Source of the DNA: Coprinopsis marcescibilis
Lineage: Eukaryota > Basidiomycota > Agaricomycetes > Agaricales > Psathyrellaceae
NCBI GenBank assembly: GCA_004369085.1
Contig: ML210207.1
Coordinates: forward strand, 13,899 to 77,898
Reading direction: 5' to 3'
DNA length: 64,000 nt
Part shown: piece by piece, positions 34,176 through 45,735 of the stretch
Layout of the letters: the number at the start of each line of letters is the position of its first letter
Position numbering within the stretch: the first letter of the stretch is position 1
Translations under genes and position numbers: made by a program
Notes under the pieces: generated by a model
What the model saw: only the letters and a program-made list of their open reading frames with translations
Database searches by the model: none
Told to the model about the DNA's origin: nothing

Positions 34176-35771
34176 ATGTCCAGAGCATCAGATATCATTC
34201 CTTCGACAATCTTCGACCGCAACCTCATCCCATATATCACAACGAACGAGCCCATCCCCTCAGCTCTCATTCCAGCGAAGGACGCCGTTGTCGAATATCT
34301 CTCGTCCACTCACTCTCAAATCGAGCGAAAGATATCCGATCTTCAGAAAACTGTTCAAGATCTCATGATCAGGCGAGAACTTGTGGAGAAGGAGCGCACA
34401 ACATTCGCGTCGCTTTCTGCACCCATCCGCCACGTTCCATCAGAACTCATCGCCAAAATTCTCACGTTCTCACTCTACAACAGTTGCGACTTGATGGACT
34501 TTGACGAAAGGATTCGGTTTGCAGGGCTGCGATCAGTCTCTCGTTTGTGGAGAACGACAGCGTTCGGTACTCCCAGCCTTTGGAGAGGCCTCTCAGTCAA
34601 TTTGGCCGGCTATTTCAACGCAATTCCCGATGGCTACGACCACCCACTTGATCGCCTTATTGTTCGGTGGTTCAAACGGGCGGGAGACCAAGCCCCGGTA
34701 CGTTTACTGGTCCACGGACAGGCCAGCCAAATCACTGCACAGATGGTGGCCCTCTTCGTAGTCGAATCCAAGTGCGCATGGCGACAACTCGTGTTGCTCA
34801 GCTCGGAAGTTTGCGCCTCCCTGGGCTCTCTCCGCAACTCCAATTGGGCACTTCCAACTTTGATGGAGTTCACGTACATCAACGGCACGCTCCTAGTTGA
34901 CGAAGCCAAATTCCCGCAGGTGCAGAGTCTATGCGTCGTCGGAAACCGCAATCACTTGGAGATCTCCATTACACCTCCTTTGCAGGTATCCAACGCTCTG
35001 CGCACCCTCCATCTGGCAAACATTGTAGGAGAAGGTTTCGCAATGACGCTCTCTTCGATGCCGAAATTGGAGGAACTCATCTTGAGTGGGGTTCGCCAGC
35101 AAGTTACCACTCCCGGCATCGTCAATATCTGGCAGCCCGCAAGCAATCTGCCACCCGCGAAAGAAATTACTCACACTCATATCAAGACGCTTGTCCTCAT
35201 CGGGCAAGATGTAACAGTTATCGACGGACTAAAACTCCCATCTCTCATCCTCCTTCGCGTTATTGGCCACCTAACCGCAAGGTTTGACTACCAAACAGCC
35301 AGTGTCTGGTCAAGGCTGTCGCACATGCCATTCCAAACCCTGTCGCTGGAGAATTGTGAGACGAGGGATATTCCAGAGCTCCTGGCCGGGGACCTATCCA
35401 CGACAGTCACCAGACTCCATGTCCATAACTTGGAATTCATTGGGAAGAACCAGTGGCAATTCAATAATACACGGCCCATATTTCCGGCCTCCGTTCGAAA
35501 GATTGTGTCCCAGCAACCAGTGATGGAGTGGGCGTACGGAGATTGGATAAGGTGTATGCTGAACTATTACGGAAGCAGACAAGAACGACAAGAACTCGAC
35601 ATTTATCACCTTCCACCTCCTTTGAATATTCAGACGGCAGTGGAGGAACCACAGTTCCACTTACGGAGCATCGGAATCAGAATGCATTACAGTTCGCCAG
35701 AGTCCATTCAAGAAATGCTCAAGTATGATATTTTGGGACACCAATACCACATCGATCGTAAAAGTACTTAG
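34176..35771 (+). CDS. F-box domain protein
   Basis: A single-exon gene of 531 residues. The start ATG 34176 (ccaccATGtcc) has a good fungal context; an upstream in-frame ATG at 34098 would add a hydrophobic stretch that I do not believe. A coiled segment (IERKISDLQKTVQDLMIRRE) precedes the F-box (APIRHVPSELIAKILTFSLY, then GLRSVSRLWRTTAFGTPSLW). The rest reads as irregular leucine-rich repeats (LRTLHLANIVGEGF, MPKLEELILSGVRQ, RLHVHNLEFIG). F-box proteins recruit substrates to SCF ubiquitin ligases through Skp1; this class is greatly expanded in Agaricomycetes and individual targets are unknown. The broken paralogue sits upstream, and its 3' end from about 35624 onward is copied in inverted orientation at 40730-40932. 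Confidence 0.85.
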   Translation: MSRASDIIPSTIFDRNLIPYITTNEPIPSALIPAKDAVVEYLSSTHSQIERKISDLQKTVQDLMIRRELVEKERTTFASLSAPIRHVPSELIAKILTFSLYNSCDLMDFDERIRFAGLRSVSRLWRTTAFGTPSLWRGLSVNLAGYFNAIPDGYDHPLDRLIVRWFKRAGDQAPVRLLVHGQASQITAQMVALFVVESKCAWRQLVLLSSEVCASLGSLRNSNWALPTLMEFTYINGTLLVDEAKFPQVQSLCVVGNRNHLEISITPPLQVSNALRTLHLANIVGEGFAMTLSSMPKLEELILSGVRQQVTTPGIVNIWQPASNLPPAKEITHTHIKTLVLIGQDVTVIDGLKLPSLILLRVIGHLTARFDYQTASVWSRLSHMPFQTLSLENCETRDIPELLAGDLSTTVTRLHVHNLEFIGKNQWQFNNTRPIFPASVRKIVSQQPVMEWAYGDWIRCMLNYYGSRQERQELDIYHLPPPLNIQTAVEEPQFHLRSIGIRMHYSSPESIQEMLKYDILGHQYHIDRKST

Positions 35772-35838
35772 TTGAAATGTGCAGACCGATACTTGAATAC
35801 CCGAATAGAAAGTGTTACGACTCCTGTAGGCTGGGCAG

Positions 35839-36679
35839 TTAAGCAGCGAGCCCGCTGGGTAAAGCGGCCTTGGCCTCAGCCTGGGCGGCGGCATGAGAAC
35901 GGAAAAGCCAGCTAGCGGAGGGAATGTATCTATTTGGGGCCGTCAGACCTCAAGATATAGACATCTTTGTATATTCGGGGGGAACTCACTTGTCGAGGAG
36001 GGGAATTACTTCTGAGAAAATGGGTTTCCTCCAGTCCCTCGCCAACTCGCCAACTATAGCGAACATCGACAGGACCTGGATGCCAGCGGCACGCATACGG
36101 TCGTTGGCAGCGTCCGCGATGCGCTTGTTGAAGGCTCCAGAGGCGTCGTCATTTGCGAAGACTTCATACCCTTCTTCGGCGAGCGAGAGCGCAAGGAATG
36201 CAGTACAGACCTAAAATGAGGCGTCAACATGATCCCGACGCAGTGTGGGGTTGAAATACTGACATCGGTTACTATACCAGCGATGATGAACTGGGTCTTT
36301 CCGGTAGCACGAATGGCCGCGCGAAATTCGGGGCTGTCCCAGGCGTTGATCTCGCCACTGCGGCTCACAACGGTCACCTCTGGGTGGAGATCCAAAATCT
36401 CCTGAGGCACTGGACCGTTTGGACCTGCAAGTTGGCTGTTAGCAAGGGACAGCTCCAGTCGGCTAAATGAGCTGAAAGCCTACCAGTCTCGGTGCTGGTG
36501 GTTATGACAGTAGGCAAGCCGAACGCCTTTCCTAAAGCGGCGTGGGCGAACACGTTGTTGCGGAACTCCTCAGGAGAGTAATCGCGAACGAGTTGGAGTA
36601 ACCCGATCTGGTGGTCAACGATGAGCAGCGCAGCTTTGTCGATGTCCAAGCGGACGTATTTGGGGCCACGAGGAGTCAT
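35839..36679 (-). CDS. Isochorismatase-like cysteine hydrolase, copy A
   Basis: Exons complement of 36484-36679, 36264-36424, 35990-36210 and 35839-35929 give 222 residues. It starts MTPRGPKYVRLDIDKAALLI. The isochorismatase/nicotinamidase fold shows as LLIVDHQIGLLQLVRDYSPE (catalytic Asp), GLPTVITTSTETGPNGPVPQ, and KTQFIIAGIVTDV|CTAFLA, with the catalytic Cys encoded just after the third intron's acceptor. This arrangement is closest to the YcaC-type family of small hydrolases, whose natural substrate is poorly defined; no signal peptide, so probably cytosolic. An inverted copy with the same four-exon structure is at 39875-40715, and the two genes diverge from the palindrome centre. All key residues are intact. 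Confidence 0.88.
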
Positions 36680-36774
36680 TGTGTTGTATAAGAGGTATAA
36701 GAGTGCAGTAGTGAGAGAGAGAGAATACAAGAGTCACTGTGGATCTGGGTTCTCAAACAACCAAACGTCCCCCT

Positions 36775-36782
36775 TTTTATAC
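36775..36782 (-). promoter_or_regulatory. TATA box of hydrolase copy A
   Basis: Minus strand TATAAAAA about 96 nt upstream of ATG 36679, mirrored by GTATAAAG at 39785-39792 upstream of copy B. Confidence 0.55.
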
Positions 36783-37885
36783 CCAGGCCATTTCCTGCAG
36801 TACAAGTGAATGTTGGGATACAAATCCGGCTGGAAGGATAGAAGGTTTGATTGATAAGCGCCATCATGACTGGACACCATCCGGGGCTTCACAATCAGCG
36901 CCTTACGCGAAATAAATTAATGTCCCTATGATTGCTTGGTAATCCTTGATTATCTTCTCTGTCAGGCGGACCGATCACTGAGATAGTTACGTGCAGACTG
37001 CGCTCAGTGGGGGTAAATATTATGTTCTTCATATGCCCTTTGCCCAACGATTGTCCTTCGTGAGATCGGTTGAACACAGGTATGAGCCATAGTTCATACG
37101 AATCATACCTTATCTACCATGGTATCTATTGAAAGGTGGTTGAACCACTAGCCTTGGAGACTTGGAACGCCCACACACACAATCTTCGTTATAACTCAGA
37201 GAATACTCATATGTTGGCGCAGGAAATCCTTTGAAGTCTAACACACAACCGAGTAATTACTTACTCACGATCACTGTCGGTATCGCCGAAAACATCTAGT
37301 ACAGGTTGATTTAAATAGCATTATACTTTCAAATCCCAGCGTGAACTCAGAAATACCTAGAGCCATACATTATATCAGAGCAGCAGCGATAGCGGCGAGT
37401 CGTTGGGGCTAGCAGTTGTCTATTGGGACATAGGGCGAGTTCGCGAGGAAGTGCTGTGTTGCCTACAACGTCCTCGCCGTAATCATTCTGAATGCCTCCA
37501 TACAGGAGTGCAGAATACCCGGGTAAAGTGTCACGTTCGGTTGCAGACACAGACGCAGGCATTAAAGAGTCATGATTGAAATGACGCTCAGCAAGGTGAA
37601 GTCGGATAACGAATTTACAGTTGGTGGAATTCCCGCGGATAAAAGTGTGCAAGCCTATCCAACACCAGCATTAAATATGTTGTCGGTGACTCTGTAGGTC
37701 GATTTACGCCCGGAACCGCCGTCGAAGATGACCAGCGGCCGATCTGTAGGTCAATAGGCGCCCGGTATCGCCGTTTCTGGGTTAACGTGTAGGCCAATAC
37801 ACGGCGCCGGGAATAGCCGCCATGGCACCCATAGGCTGCCTAAAGGACTGATGCCGCCGCATGTCCCTCATTTTAACAATAAGGT

Positions 37886-38844
37886 TGTAGCTACGCTGTC
37901 GCGTCGTTGCCCGGAATTCGACATTTTAATATGATTACTATCGTTTCCTGGCCACTCTATTTCACCAGCTGCTTTGTAAACAGGTTGTCGATGGCAATTT
38001 TTTCTGCTTGTCAGGTGCAAATTTTACCTTTGCTTTGGCACCAATCCCTAATGATCGCGCAATGGTCGACATGGTCTTGTGGCTCATGTACTCATCCAAT
38101 GATGTATGCAGTCGGGCAATACCATCACCAATCTCAAAATCGACATCGAGTATTGCCAACGGCAGACCCTAGAAGGCTTATTGTTACAACCTACGATCGC
38201 GCAGATATCATAAACACGTAAACTTGCCTTTGGACGCAGGTGGGACCACCACCATCTGCAGCAAGATGACTACGGAGATACAAGCAACCGTTTTATTTCA
38301 TCGAAACAATGTCTTGAACTAAAATGTTCCAAAATTAAACCACTAAGGTCGGCAGAGGAGTCAGATAAACGGAATGGGTTACGCGCGCCTAATAAACAGT
38401 TCGGAGGTTGCAACCGACAACGACAGGCTGAGGTGAAGGCGATGGCAACATCGTTCTAGGAACAGCGTTATCAGACGAACCGCAACCAGACGCCGAATAT
38501 GGGATTGGTAACGGGGAAGCTGAGCAACTTGTGAGCAACGGGAACATAATGCAGATTCAAAACAGCGACAGACCCGATGCTCCCATGGAGTTTCATAATC
38601 GTTGTTATTTTGAACAGAACGACAGGGCACAATCGACGGCGTCGGGGATGAAATTGAAACAAAGGACAGACGCACAGGCAAAGCCAACAGTAGGAGGCGC
38701 GCCTGCCTCACGAAGGCGAAACGCCGCACGTGTACCAAGCACGACATAACACCAGTGCGGGCACTCCCCACTGACGAAATCCTCAACTATTGGGTCTACT
38801 TTTCCCAAAAATTTCCTCGGAAAACTCCGAAGGACATGGCTAAA
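37886..38844. other. Palindrome spacer
   Basis: About 960 bp not shared between arms. A minus-strand stretch near 38160-37962 reads LAILDVDFEIGDGIARLHTS.. as if part of an exon, but no gene can be assembled. Minus-strand frames at 38379-38786 are Arg/Leu-rich without features. Confidence 0.35.
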
Positions 38845-39784
38845 TTGATTGGTAAAATGAGGAACATGCGGCGGCCTCAGTTCTTTAAGAAGCCTATGGG
38901 TGTCATGGCGGCTATTCCCGGCGCATATTGGCCTACAAGTTAACCCAGCAACGGCGATGCCGGGCGCCTATTGACCTACAGATCGACCGCTAGTCATCTT
39001 CTACGGCGGTTCCGGGCGCAAATTGACCTACAGATCCACCCACAACATATTTAATGCTGGTGCTTGGACGGGCTTGGACATTGTTCTCCGCGGGATTTCC
39101 ACCAACAGCAAATCCTTTACCCGAATTCACCTTGCTGAGCGTCATTTCAATCATGAATCTTCAATGTCTGAGTCTGCCTGCACCCGAGCATGACACTTTA
39201 CCCGGGTATTTTGCACTCCTGTAGCCTGGAGGCATTCAGAGCGATTACGGCGAGGACGCTGTGGGCAACACGACCGTCAAGACGGTTTCCCCGCGAACTC
39301 TCCCCATATCCCAGTAGACAACTGCTAGCCCCAACGACTCGCCGCTACCTCTGCTGCTCTGATATAGTGTATGGCTCCCGGTACTGCTGAGTTCACACTG
39401 GGACTTTAAAGTATACTGTTATTTACATCGACTGTATCTAAATGTTTTTGGCGATAATCAGATATACGACACTGATCGTGAGTACTTACTCGGTTCTGTG
39501 TTGCTTCATAGGATTTCCTGCGCCGACAGATGAGTATTCTCCGAGTCATAACGGATATCGTGTGTACGCAGTCTGCACGTAACCATCTCAGTGATTGGTT
39601 GGCCTGACAGAGAAGATTACCAAGCAATCATAGTGACATTAAATGGAGCTTTTATTTCGCGTAAGGCGCTGTTTGTGAAGCCCCGGATGGTGTCCAGTCA
39701 TGATGGCGCTTATCAATCAAACCTTCTATCCTTCCAGCCGGATTTGTACCCCAACATTCACTTGTACTGCAGGAAATGGCCTGG

Positions 39785-39792
39785 GTATAAAG
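39785..39792 (+). promoter_or_regulatory. TATA box of hydrolase copy B
   Basis: GTATAAAG about 85-90 nt upstream of ATG 39875, within the arm conserved with copy A. Confidence 0.55.
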
Positions 39793-39874
39793 AGGGACGT
39801 TTGGTTGTTTGAGAACCCAGATCCCCAGTGACTCTCCTATTCTCTCTCTTACTACTGCACTCTTATACAACACA

Positions 39875-40715
39875 ATGACTCCTCGTGGCCCCAAATACGT
39901 CCGCTTGGACATCGACAAAGCTGCGCTGCTCATCGTTGACCACCAAATTGGGTTACTCCAACTCGTTCGCGACTACTCTCCTGAGGAGTTCCGCAACAAC
40001 GTGTTCGCCCACGCTACTTTAGGAAATGCGTTCGGCTTGCCTACTGTCATAACCACCAGCACCGAGACTGGTAGGCTTTCAGCTCATTCAGCCGACTGGA
40101 GTTGTCTCCTGCTAATAGTCAACTTTCAGGTCCAAACGGTCCAGTGCCTCAGGAGATTTTGGATCTCCACCCAGAGGTGACCGTTGTGAGCCGCAGTGGC
40201 GAGATCAACGCCTGGGACAGCCCCGAATTTCGCGCGGCCATTCGTGCTACCGGAAAGACCCAGTTCATCATCGCTGGTATAGTAACCGATGTCAGTATTT
40301 CAACCCCACACTGCGTCGGGATCATGCTGACGCCTCATTTTAGGTCTGCACTGCATTCCTTGCGCTCTCGCTCGCCGAAGAAGGGTATGAAGTCTTCGCA
40401 AATGACGACGCCTCTGGAGCCTTCAACAAGCGCGCGGCGGACGCCGCCAACGACCGTATGCGTGCCGCTGGCATACAGATCCTGTCGATGTTTGCTATCG
40501 CCGGCGAGCTGGCGAGGGACTGGAGGAGCCCTATTTTCGCAGAAGTAATTCCCATTGTCGACAAGTGAGTTCCCCTCGGATATACAAGGATGTTTATGCC
40601 TTGAGGTCTGACTGCGCCAAATAGATACATCCCCTCCGGTAGCTGGCTTTTCCGTTCTCATGCCGCCGCCCAGGCTGGAGCCAAGGCCGCTTTACCCAGT
40701 GGGCTCGCTGCTTAA
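39875..40715 (+). CDS. Isochorismatase-like cysteine hydrolase, copy B
   Basis: Exons 39875-40070, 40130-40290, 40344-40564 and 40625-40715 have exactly the lengths of copy A (196, 161, 221 and 91 nt) and give 222 residues. It differs from copy A by a handful of residues, for example AHATLGNAF for AHAALGKAF, KRAADAAND for KRIADAAND, WRSPIFAEVIPIVDK for WRKPIFSEVIPLLDK, and AQAGAKAAL for AQAEAKAAL. VDHQ and VTDV|CTAF are intact, so both copies look functional. The substitutions in coding sequence are few compared with the diverged flanks, suggesting purifying selection or gene conversion. Function as for copy A. Confidence 0.88.
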
Positions 40716-40729
40716 CTGCCCAGCCTACG

Positions 40730-40932
40730 GGAGTCATAACACTTTCTATTTGGGTAATCACATATCGGTCTGCACATTTCAACTAAGTACTTTTACGATC
40801 GATGTGGTATTGGTGTCCCAAAATATCATACTTGAGCATTTCCTGAATGGACTCTGGCGAAGGGTAATGCATTCTGATCCCGATTCTCCGTAGGTGGAAC
40901 TGTAGTTCTTCCACTGCCGTCTGGATATTCAT
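40730..40932 (-). pseudogene. Inverted fragment of the F-box gene 3' end
   Basis: Reverse complement of the last roughly 150 coding bases and 3' flank of the F-box gene at 34176-35771. It reads ..YPDGSGRTTVPPTENRDQNA in one frame, matching the nucleotide text atattcagacggcagtggag with substitutions. It marks the outer edge of the right palindrome arm. Confidence 0.75.
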
Positions 40933-40989
40933 CCGAAATGCTTCCCTTCACTAAACCGATTACCCCTTTGTGGCTGGGTGTCTCGTAGT

Positions 40990-42260
40990 TGCGGCCTCTG
41001 TATCGACCGATATTATCTGTCTGTTGCAAGTTCGGCGTTATCACTGATTATCATGCTTTCGAATGTTTGAAAGAAATTGTCACAATTACCGTGATATTAT
41101 CACAATGTCAGCAGTGATTGGATTTGGCTGGATTTATCTATCTATACAGTATCTCAGTGTTATAGCACCAATTGTGAAAAACATATAAAATATGACAATC
41201 TGCGGCGATTATGACATTCTGCGGGGAATATGATAAACTGTGGCAAATATCATAATCTGCGCGGAATATGACAATGTCGGGGAATGTGACAATCTTAGGG
41301 AATATGATAATCTCCAGAGATTATCGATTATGACAATCCAGGGTGAATCTGTGAATGTGGTAAGCGCTCGTTTGTCATATTGCCGTGTTATGTTAATTTA
41401 GAAGGTCCTGAAATTGTCATATTTCAAGTATGGCTGGATTGGTGACGTGACTTGCCAGCGAAGCGATCTCTGACTGAGGTGAGTTGATAGTATATTTATA
41501 AAAGGGCCTAATGTATTCTACTGTTCCCATAACTCACTAAGACAATATACATACAAGCGTAAAAGATTTTCTCTCTAAGTCCTTTTAACTCCTGTTCTGC
41601 AGTAAGAGAAGGAGAGAAAAGGAAGAAGAAAGACAGGGAGTCTACGGTGCGCTCCAGGGTTAAATACTGGGGATTGTTTGTCACCATTTGTGCTTGTAAA
41701 ACGATAACAGCAGAACTCCGCCATCATCGTACGTGTCTGTTTGGCCACAGATATGTTCGCGGGCATATATAAAGGGTGCTGTGGCATGAAGCTCTCATAA
41801 TGTTCTTTCTTTCCCCCACCATCCTCTCTCCGTAGTAGGAGCGCGGGTAGTAGGGGGGGAAAGACTTGGGGCTTCGGCATTCACGGACAACTTTGCCGAT
41901 TTGGCCAGAGTTGACTCGAGAGCCAGGATTTTGTCGGGATCCAGGAGCCTATGTGACGCGCTGCCACGTCACCTTTCTGGCTATAGACATATGCGTGTAA
42001 ATTAGTTCTGTAATTTGACAGTTTAGGGGCTTTTATTGTCACATTGAGGTTATCACAATCGGGCGCTTATCAAATTAGCACGCCAATTTGATGCGCCCCC
42101 GAACAGCCCCGAACCGGCCCTCACAGACGGAATCTAAATCCACTACTACTATTACTATACCTTAAACAGATAGATATGTCCCATTCATTTCTAAAATTAG
42201 AAATTGTCAAATTGTGAAAATAATGTGAAAATATAATTATGATAAAGGTTTGGGCACGAG
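40990..42260. mobile_element. Candidate transposon-derived or LTR-like segment
   Basis: AT-rich, with many copies of a short word family around tatgacaatct / ttgtcatatt in both orientations. A promoter-like block tatatttataaaaggg at about 41491 is followed by a pyrimidine-rich leader. No reverse transcriptase, integrase or transposase is visible. It could be a solo LTR or a non-autonomous element; ends and target duplication were not found. Confidence 0.3.
41186..41345. repeat. Degenerate 17-20 bp tandem repeat
   Basis: Eight or so units of the type (g)aatatgacaatctgcgg, with variants such as aatatgataaactgtggc and aatgtgacaatcttaggg. The units vary too much and are too tightly packed for a CRISPR array. 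Confidence 0.65.
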
Positions 42261-43982
42261 ATGAAAAGGAAAAATGCCCCAGTAACTGCGGGCCAAGGGA
42301 GTCAGGCTGGGGCAACTTGAGAGTATAGCCTGCCAGGGGTTTCTGATGGCGCCTGAAAGGACGGAGATCCTGAGCAAATGTTTGGTGTGTATGTGTACGC
42401 GTGTGGAGGTTTCGAAGGACAGCAAATGCCAGGAGATGACCACTGCCCCCAAACCAACTCCATTACCTTGATACTCCCAGAGCTATCAGCGACTGTCCTT
42501 GCCGTTCAATTTGCGAACGCGTCGGGATGTCCATCCAATAACCGCCAGGAGAGGGAGGGATCTGTGCAATGCCTTGGAATATTTCACGGGGAGGTTTATT
42601 TTAGGCATGTTTATTAGAGCTTATTAGCGGCTGCGAGTTTCTGATGTATAGGGGGGAGAGGGAGAGGGCGTAGGATTAATCTTGATCTAACAAAAAGTTA
42701 GGACTGAGACAAGCAGAAGAGTTTGCAGAGGCGCGGGTCGGACGGCGAAGTTGATGGAGGTGATGGCCTGATGTCCGGCCCGCATAACTGCCTAAAGCCC
42801 CAGTGCCTGGCGTTGGCGAGTTGGCAGAGTCGGGCGGCGGGCCTGTTGATCTCAAACCAGTAGTATTAGCTCCCTCTCTTGTCATTGTCGCCATGTTAAT
42901 CTTAGCCTGTCCGTTTCGTCTCTGACCTTATCTGTGCAGTGAGATACCCTGCCCAATTCATCACAAATCGGTTACATAAACTTTTATCACTTGAAGATGG
43001 GGGTAGTATTCGAGTGGATCCAAGCCCTCACAGGAGACTACAGAAGTCCAGCGACACTTATACCCTTGTCCAAGTATTGAAATTCACCGTTTCCACAAAC
43101 CAAGCTCTTATGTTACCGAAACTTCGGATATGAAAGAAGTGGTTGTTGCATATGTTACCTCGCTCTCTCAGGTGGTGGCCAATATTAACATTGCTGGAAC
43201 TTCTATCGGAGAGACATGGGAGACAGGGCATAAGCTGGAGCCGCGGGCTCACTGTCTGTGACACTGGTCCACCGAGGATTGCTCGGGCCCTCGGTTCCGC
43301 CTCGATCTTCGATTCTTCCACCGCGCTCCGGAGTACAAAGAGGAGGTCGAAGCTCGGAGCAAGTTCCCCGGGCCCCGCAGAGAGCAAGCCAAGGCAAACG
43401 TGAGTTATCCAAGAACTTAGCCACGTCCGATAATGATGAAGCCTGATAGACGTTAGACTTTAACATTTAACCTTTCGTTGTCGTTTTGTTAGTAATACGG
43501 TGTCTGCTGCACATCCGCCTCCTGAGTAATAATGTATGTGATCTATACATACATCTGGTAAACGGCTGGACATTTCCCGAGGGGTCACGGAATGTATTGC
43601 CTCTCGAGGATCAGACTCATCTTGCGACTCGGAGTCGGAGAGAGCAAATAGGTAAAGTGCCCTCACGGAGACGGACTCCGTTATTAGCGCTCCCCTGAAC
43701 CTTTTTGAATTTCCCGTGAACCGTTTCTCACAGATCAGCTTCCGTGCGCATTTTTACTCCTTCCCCCATGTAAATAAGTAAAACGTGTAATCCGTTTTGT
43801 AAAGTAAACATTGCATATCGTACATGGTCGAACGAGAATCGAAATAGGAATGTGGTACGCGGTGCCGCGAAGCGGGTCGATGATCTCGCGACCCTGAGCA
43901 GCTTGGAGGGTATGAGCCAATCGACAAAACATATACACGAAATGGCGCATAAGCTACATGACTGTAGCCCTATCATGAACGG
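42261..43982. other. No firm gene; possible gene remnants
   Basis: A 72-codon minus frame at 42894-42676 (MATMTREGANTTGLRSTGPP) and exon-like text near 43130-43400 (+) (EVVVAYVTSLSQVVANINIA; then, in another frame, RFRLDLRFFHRAPEYKEEVE ending at a possible gtgagt donor near 43399) look coding but cannot be assembled or named. They may be relics. Confidence 0.25.
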
Positions 43983-45735
43983 CTAGTAGTCATCAGAATT
44001 TGAAGAATCAAATGCCATGACGTATACCTGCACATCCAACATACCCCTCCCCTCCAACTTCCGCATGCGTTTACGAAGACCGGCCGCAAGCTCAGCCGAC
44101 GAAGCACTTTTAGCCGAGCGCGATGCAACAAGACGCAGCCCAAGCCTATTCAACTGCGTATACCCGCTCAAACGTCCTGTCGCACTACATCCAATTCCCT
44201 CCTCGGACTCCTGCCGTTCCATGCACCCCTGAGAGCCCAGTACATCGTCCATATCCTCGACCCAGGCACAGGGTGCATCCTCCGTGAACGCTTCGATCGC
44301 AAAGCTCGCCTTTGCCGCGTCCAGCGTCAAGTACACCTTTCTCATCTCACTGTTCTCCGTCCTGCCTGTCTCGAAGAGCCGTACGACGCTGCGAAGCTGC
44401 GATGCAGTAGGCGCGCGAAATGGGAAGAGGCTGACATCGAGTTCGCGGAGTGCGGGCAGGAGACTGAGGTCCAGTATGGTGGGGATATCGAGGCCTGTTC
44501 GTGGTTCGCATACGGTGAGCATACGTCATGTCCGTGTAGTACCGCATGTGACGGTCGTTTAGAGAAGGCAGGTTGTAGTGCAGAGTGGAGTTGGTTAATG
44601 ATCATACGAGCGCATGCATGTGGGGAGACGGGTGAATCTTATCAGATCATTCTTTCACAGGGGAGAAGTTTAAAGGTAACGTACAGTCATAATGCCAGTG
44701 GAACCTAGTGAGTGTATTCGCCGCAGTTTGCATGATTCGCCATGCGGAGAAGGTGCGCTGGTCGAAGCCGTGGATGCAGGAAAATGTACGGAGTCTCGTC
44801 AGGTCGAGGTAGGTGTTGTTAGCTTGTTTAGTGTCGACATTGCCCCGCGCGGTTGTAGAGGAGGGTAGGGTAGGGGTCTCGGGGAGGTTTATTAAACCTG
44901 TGCTAGACGTGATCGGGGTGCCGAGGATAAAGTCCCAGGTGGACTGTAATGAAGGATTGGATCCAGGCCGAACTTCAAGCGAATGTAGCTTGATTCTTTT
45001 CTGCCTGTTCTCTTCATTACCGTCGCCGATCTCAACTCCATTCCCCGGGCCTACCACACCGCAGCTATTACCCGTGCAGAACTTAACACAGTCCAACTTC
45101 AGATTACGCATACACCTGGTCCCCATCAAAAGGATCCTAGGCACGTTGTCGATCCACGCGAGCTGCACTGACTCGATGCGGTATGACCTCAGAAGCCGAT
45201 TCAGTGCTGCCCCAAGTTCGGGCGACACCTTTTTGTAGTTGAGCCGGAAGTAGGGGTGGGCTGTGAATGCAATCGATTCAAGGAGGGGAAACGGGAGTGA
45301 GGCAGCTGTGAGGAGGGCGGGGTCATCTGTAAAGTTTGGGTATGCACTCGCTGGAGGAGGCGCTAACGTCCTTGTTAAGCGATTTTGGGCCTTAGATTTG
45401 TTGGGCGGTACAGGTAAGCTTGCTGTCGACGTTGGAGCGGGAGCAGGGGCGCTTCGCAGGCAGATCGAGAGACTGCGTGTGTATTGTGTTATTTTGGGGT
45501 CAAGTTGGACGAGCTGGAGGTACTGCGCGAGGCGAGATGAGGCGTGGAACCTTGCGGTGTGTTCTCCGAGGTTGAGTGAGCGGAAGATGAGAGGACGGGC
45601 GTGGAAGGCAAAGGTATGCGAAGTTATTGAGCAGCATGTGAGGGAGTGAAGGTCGTCGTGAAGGAAGGAGAGAATTTGGGAGATAATGTCGGATGGGAGT
45701 GAGGGGATGCGCATGGCGTGGTGAGACGACTGCAT
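43983..45735 (-). CDS. F-box-like protein
   Basis: Starts at ATG 45735 (or the ATG shortly after, MRIPSLPSD). The N-terminal F-box-like stretch is IPSLPSDIISQILSFLHDDL followed by HSLTCCSITSHTFAFHARPL. The large exon runs to about 44690, where HWHYD meets a GTACGT donor. The final exon begins after ..cgaacag near 44494 (LDIPTILDLSLLPALRELDV) and ends at the stop 43983-43985, with ..VQVYVMAFDSSNSDDY. Between them one or two small exons or introns are needed; the phases I tried do not close, so the middle (44500-44690) is unresolved. The protein has about 540 residues with leucine-rich text (LLPALRELDVSLFPF). Probably an SCF substrate receptor of unknown target. Confidence 0.65.

Larger units (their letters stand above)
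35624..40932. repeat. Large palindrome: inverted arms 35624-37885 and 38845-40932
   Basis: The left arm runs from the 3' end of the F-box gene through hydrolase gene A and its promoter. The right arm is its reverse complement. Matches include the hydrolase exons and introns, the promoters (cctgggtataaa), the block around gttggggctagcagttgtct at 37405, and the inner edge gggaatagccgccatg at about 37810 against catggcggctattccc at about 38905. The arms have diverged by substitutions and indels. The spacer (about 37886-38844) is not repeated. Confidence 0.85.

Noticed and set aside
41186..41345. Short repeated units resembling a CRISPR array
   Set aside because: Units are degenerate, adjacent, and have no conserved repeat/spacer alternation.
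44813..45649. Plus-strand frames of 128-141 codons
   Set aside because: Antisense of the F-box-like gene; no independent signals.
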